From Streptomyces griseomycini (lineage in GTDB: Bacteria; Actinomycetota; Actinomycetes; Streptomycetales; Streptomycetaceae): 64,000 bases of DNA. Each line of letters opens with the position of its first letter. Within the stretch, counting starts at the first letter, position 1. This document shows, piece by piece, positions 58,551-64,000 of this stretch. The notes below the pieces were generated by a model. That model was not told where the DNA came from. It worked only from the letters and a program-made list of their open reading frames with translations, and did no database searches. The translations under genes were made by a program, and so were the position numbers. The DNA lies in NCBI RefSeq assembly GCF_014203535.1, contig NZ_JACHJI010000001.1, forward strand, positions 1 through 64,000, read 5' to 3'.

Positions 58551-59492
58551 ATGGGTGCCGATCGCGTGTTCGCGTACGGCGCCGCCGCCGGCCTCCTCGG
58601 CGACCTGCTGCTCGGCGATCCCCGCCGTGGGCATCCGGTCGCCGCTTTCGGGCGGGCCGCGGCCGCCGTGGAACGGGTGCTGTGGCGGGACGACCGGGGC
58701 CGGGGCGCGGTGCACACCGCCGTCTGCGTCGGCGGGGCCGTCGCGCTGGGAAGCCTGGCCGCCCGCTGCGTGCGCTCCTCCCCCGCCGCCTCCGTCGCCC
58801 TGACCGGCGTCGCCACCTGGGCCGTCGTCGGGGGCACGTCGCTGGCCCGGGAGGCCCGCACCGTCGGACGGGCCCTCGAGGCCGGGGACGTCGAGGCGGC
58901 GCGGGCGCGGCTGCCGCACCTGTGCGGGCGGGACCCGCAGGCGCTGGACGCCGACGGGATCGCCCGCGCGGTGGTGGAGTCCGTCGCCGAGAACACCTCC
59001 GACGCCGTCGTCGGCGCCCTGGTGTGGGGTGCCGTCGCCGGGGTGCCCGGCCTGCTCGGCTTCCGGGCCGTCAACACGCTGGACGCCATGGTCGGCCACA
59101 AGTCCCCCCGCCACCGCCGTTACGGCTGGGCCTCCGCCCGCCTGGACGACGTCGCCGGGTGGCCGGGGGCGCGGCTGACCGCCGTCCTCGCCGCGCTCGC
59201 CGGGCCGGATCCGCGGGGCGCCGTCCGGGCGTGGCGGGCGGACGGCGCGAAGCATCCGAGCCCCAACGCCGGGCCGGTGGAGGCGTCCTTCGCGGGCGCG
59301 CTGGGCGTGCGGCTCGGCGGGACGCTGTCCTACGGCGGGCGGGTCGAGCACCGGCCCGTCCTCAACGGCGGCGGCCGTGCGGTGGCCGTGGCCGACATCG
59401 ACCGGGCGGTACGGCTCTCGCGGCGGGTCGGCTGGCTCGCGCTCGGGGCCGGTGTCCTCGCGCGGAGCGTCATGAAGGGACACAGGTCATGA
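58551..59492 (+). CDS. cbiB: Adenosylcobinamide-phosphate synthase CbiB/CobD
   Basis: The 313-residue membrane protein attaches the aminopropanol arm to adenosylcobyric acid. It has the family marks [32 protein letters not shown], the [14 protein letters not shown] motif and [17 protein letters not shown]. The gene leads an operon under the cobalamin riboswitch and overlaps cobQ by 4 bp (ATGA). Start ATG at 58551. Confidence 0.95.
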   Translation: MGADRVFAYGAAAGLLGDLLLGDPRRGHPVAAFGRAAAAVERVLWRDDRGRGAVHTAVCVGGAVALGSLAARCVRSSPAASVALTGVATWAVVGGTSLAREARTVGRALEAGDVEAARARLPHLCGRDPQALDADGIARAVVESVAENTSDAVVGALVWGAVAGVPGLLGFRAVNTLDAMVGHKSPRHRRYGWASARLDDVAGWPGARLTAVLAALAGPDPRGAVRAWRADGAKHPSPNAGPVEASFAGALGVRLGGTLSYGGRVEHRPVLNGGGRAVAVADIDRAVRLSRRVGWLALGAGVLARSVMKGHRS

Positions 59493-60996
59493 GCGGTGGG
59501 GGTCTGCTGGTCGCCGGGACCACCTCGGACGCCGGCAAGAGCGTGGTGACCGCCGGAATCTGCCGGTGGCTGGTGCGGCGCGGCGTCAAGGTCGCGCCGT
59601 TCAAGGCGCAGAACATGTCGCTGAACTCGTTCGTGACGCGCGAGGGCGCCGAGATCGGGCGGGCGCAGGCCATGCAGGCCCAGGCCTGCCGCGTCGAGCC
59701 CACCGCGCTGATGAACCCGGTGCTGCTCAAGCCGGGCGGCGAGCGCAGCAGCCAGGTCGTGCTGCTCGGCAAGCCGGTGGGCGAGATGAGCGCCCGCGGC
59801 TACCACGGCGGTCGGCAGCAGCGGTTGCTCGGCACCGTGCTGGACTGTCTGGCCGAGCTGCGGGGCACGTACGACGCGGTGATCTGCGAGGGGGCGGGCA
59901 GCCCGGCCGAGATCAACCTGCGCCGGACCGACATCGTGAACATGGGGATCGCCCGGGGCGCCGGGCTCCCCGTCCTCGTCGTCGGCGACATCGACCGCGG
60001 GGGCGTCTTCGCCTCCTTCTTCGGCACGGTGGCGCTGCTGGCGCCCGAGGACCAGGCGCTGGTCGCCGGGTTCCTCGTCAACAAGTTCCGCGGTGACGTG
60101 TCGCTGCTGGAGCCGGGGCTGGAGATGCTGCACGGGCTCACCGGGCGGCGGACGTACGGCGTGCTGCCCTTCCGGCACGGGCTCGGCATCGACGAGGAGG
60201 ACGGTCTCCGGGTCTCCCTGCGGGGGACCGTGCGGGAGTCGGCCGTCGCGCCGCCGGTCGGCGAGGACGTGCTGCGGGTCGCCGTCTGCGCGGTCCCGCT
60301 GATGTCCAACTTCACGGACGTGGACGCGCTGGCCGCCGAACCCGGCGTCGTGGTGCGGTTCGTGGACCGGCCGGAGGAGCTGGCCGACGCGGATCTCGTC
60401 GTCGTGCCGGGGACGCGCGGGACGGTCCGGGCGCTGGAGTGGCTGCGGGAGCGGGGGCTCGCGGACGCCATCGCGCGCAGGGTGGCCGAGCGGCGGCCCG
60501 TGCTCGGCATCTGCGGCGGTTTCCAGCTGCTCGGCGAGCACATCGAGGACGACGTCGAGTCCCGCGCCGGGCACGTGGACGGGCTCGGCGTCCTGCCCGT
60601 GCGGGTGCGGTTCGCCCGCGAGAAGACGCTCACCCGGCCCGTCGGCGAGGCCCTCGGGGAGCCGGTCGAGGGGTACGAGATCCATCACGGGGTCGCCGAG
60701 GTCCTCGGGGGCGACCCCTTCCTGGACGGCTGCCGGGTCGGGCAGACCTGGGGCACGCACTGGCACGGCTCGCTGGAGTCGGACGGCTTCCGGCGGGCCT
60801 TCCTGCGCGAGGTGGCCGCCGCCGCCGGGCGCCGCTTCGTGCCGGCCCCCGACACCTCGTTCGCCGCGCTGCGCGAGGAGCAGCTCGACCGGCTCGGCGA
60901 CCTGATCGAACAGCACGCGGACACGGACGCGCTGTGGCGGCTCATCGAGTCCGGCGCGCCGCAAGGACTGCCTTTCATTCCACCGGGAGCGCCCGC

Positions 60997-61000
<4 letters not shown>
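59489..61000 (+). CDS. cobQ: Cobyric acid synthase CobQ/CbiP
   Basis: The 503-residue glutamine-dependent amidase adds four amides to the corrin ring. The N-terminal ATP-binding domain has GTTSDAGKS (about residues 10-18) and [11 protein letters not shown]. The C-terminal class I-like amidotransferase domain has the nucleophile Cys in [10 protein letters not shown] and His in [10 protein letters not shown]. Overlaps of 4 bp with both cbiB and cobN (ATGA) mark one operon. Confidence 0.95.

Positions 61001-64000
<3,000 letters not shown>

Overview
This 64 kb window is high-GC actinobacterial DNA and almost certainly part of a Streptomyces chromosome core. The evidence is a chaplin gene, FHA-ABC and streptophobe-type proteins, many GTG and one TTG start codons, ATGA stop/start overlaps, a PHO box, and the typical Streptomyces 16S rRNA leader. 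From memory, the gene order matches the S. coelicolor segment around SCO1790-SCO1850 (chpE, serB, fabG-fabI, tldD-tldE, tyrS, moaA, pitH2, cobQ-cobN). I saw no prophage, transposase, tRNA, CRISPR array or biosynthetic cluster. The interest lies in non-coding elements and in a few broken genes.

Layout. 1-600: leader and promoter region of an rRNA operon that leaves the window leftward. 0.6-3.5 kb: 3-methyladenine DNA glycosylase, Spo0M-like protein, PEBP-family protein, HNH nuclease. 3.6-6.9 kb: SPFH protein with NfeD, an ABC ATPase, an unknown protein. 7.2-9.4 kb: chaplin ChpE and a GAF-histidine kinase/LuxR regulator pair. 9.6-11.3 kb: SDR and a twice-frameshifted queA-like pseudogene. 11.3-12.4 kb: a long structured leader and an SLT-domain secreted protein. 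12.5-17.2 kb: FHA-ABC transporter and a streptophobe-like membrane protein. 17.6-22.5 kb: SerB, SixA-like phosphatase, small membrane proteins, an MFS transporter divergent from a GntR regulator, a small secreted protein.

22.7-31.4 kb: fabG-fabI operon, tldD-tldE with a duplicated junction, tyrS, small membrane proteins, a candidate small RNA, moaA. 31.6-37.0 kb: acetate-type sodium symporter with its DUF485 partner, divergent from two tandem subtilisin-like proteases. 37.1-44.7 kb: CoA transferase, CopD-like protein, DEDDh exonuclease, zinc protein, SURF1, GH15 enzyme, atypical SDR. 45.1-48.2 kb: Asp23/Gls24-AmaP envelope-stress cluster. 48.5-56.0 kb: enoyl-CoA hydratase, helix-turn-helix protein, ABC-F ATPase, VOC protein, a large uncharacterised protein, alpha/beta hydrolase, class II aldolase. 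56.1-56.4 kb: remnant of a GH25 lysozyme. 56.5-58.1 kb: PHO-box-controlled phosphate transporter. 58.27-64 kb: cobalamin riboswitch followed by an overlapping cbiB-cobQ-cobN operon; cobN runs off the right edge.

Most genes are housekeeping and appear to act in small independent operons. The clearest regulatory circuits are phosphate starvation (PhoP to pit), cobalamin feedback (riboswitch to cbiB-cobQ-cobN), and a local GntR operator between the MFS transporter and its regulator. The least explained elements are two adjacent three-way-junction RNA folds before the SLT gene, the duplicated tldD/tldE junction with its coupled 29-codon ORF, and a promoter-plus-terminator unit at about 30.0 kb.
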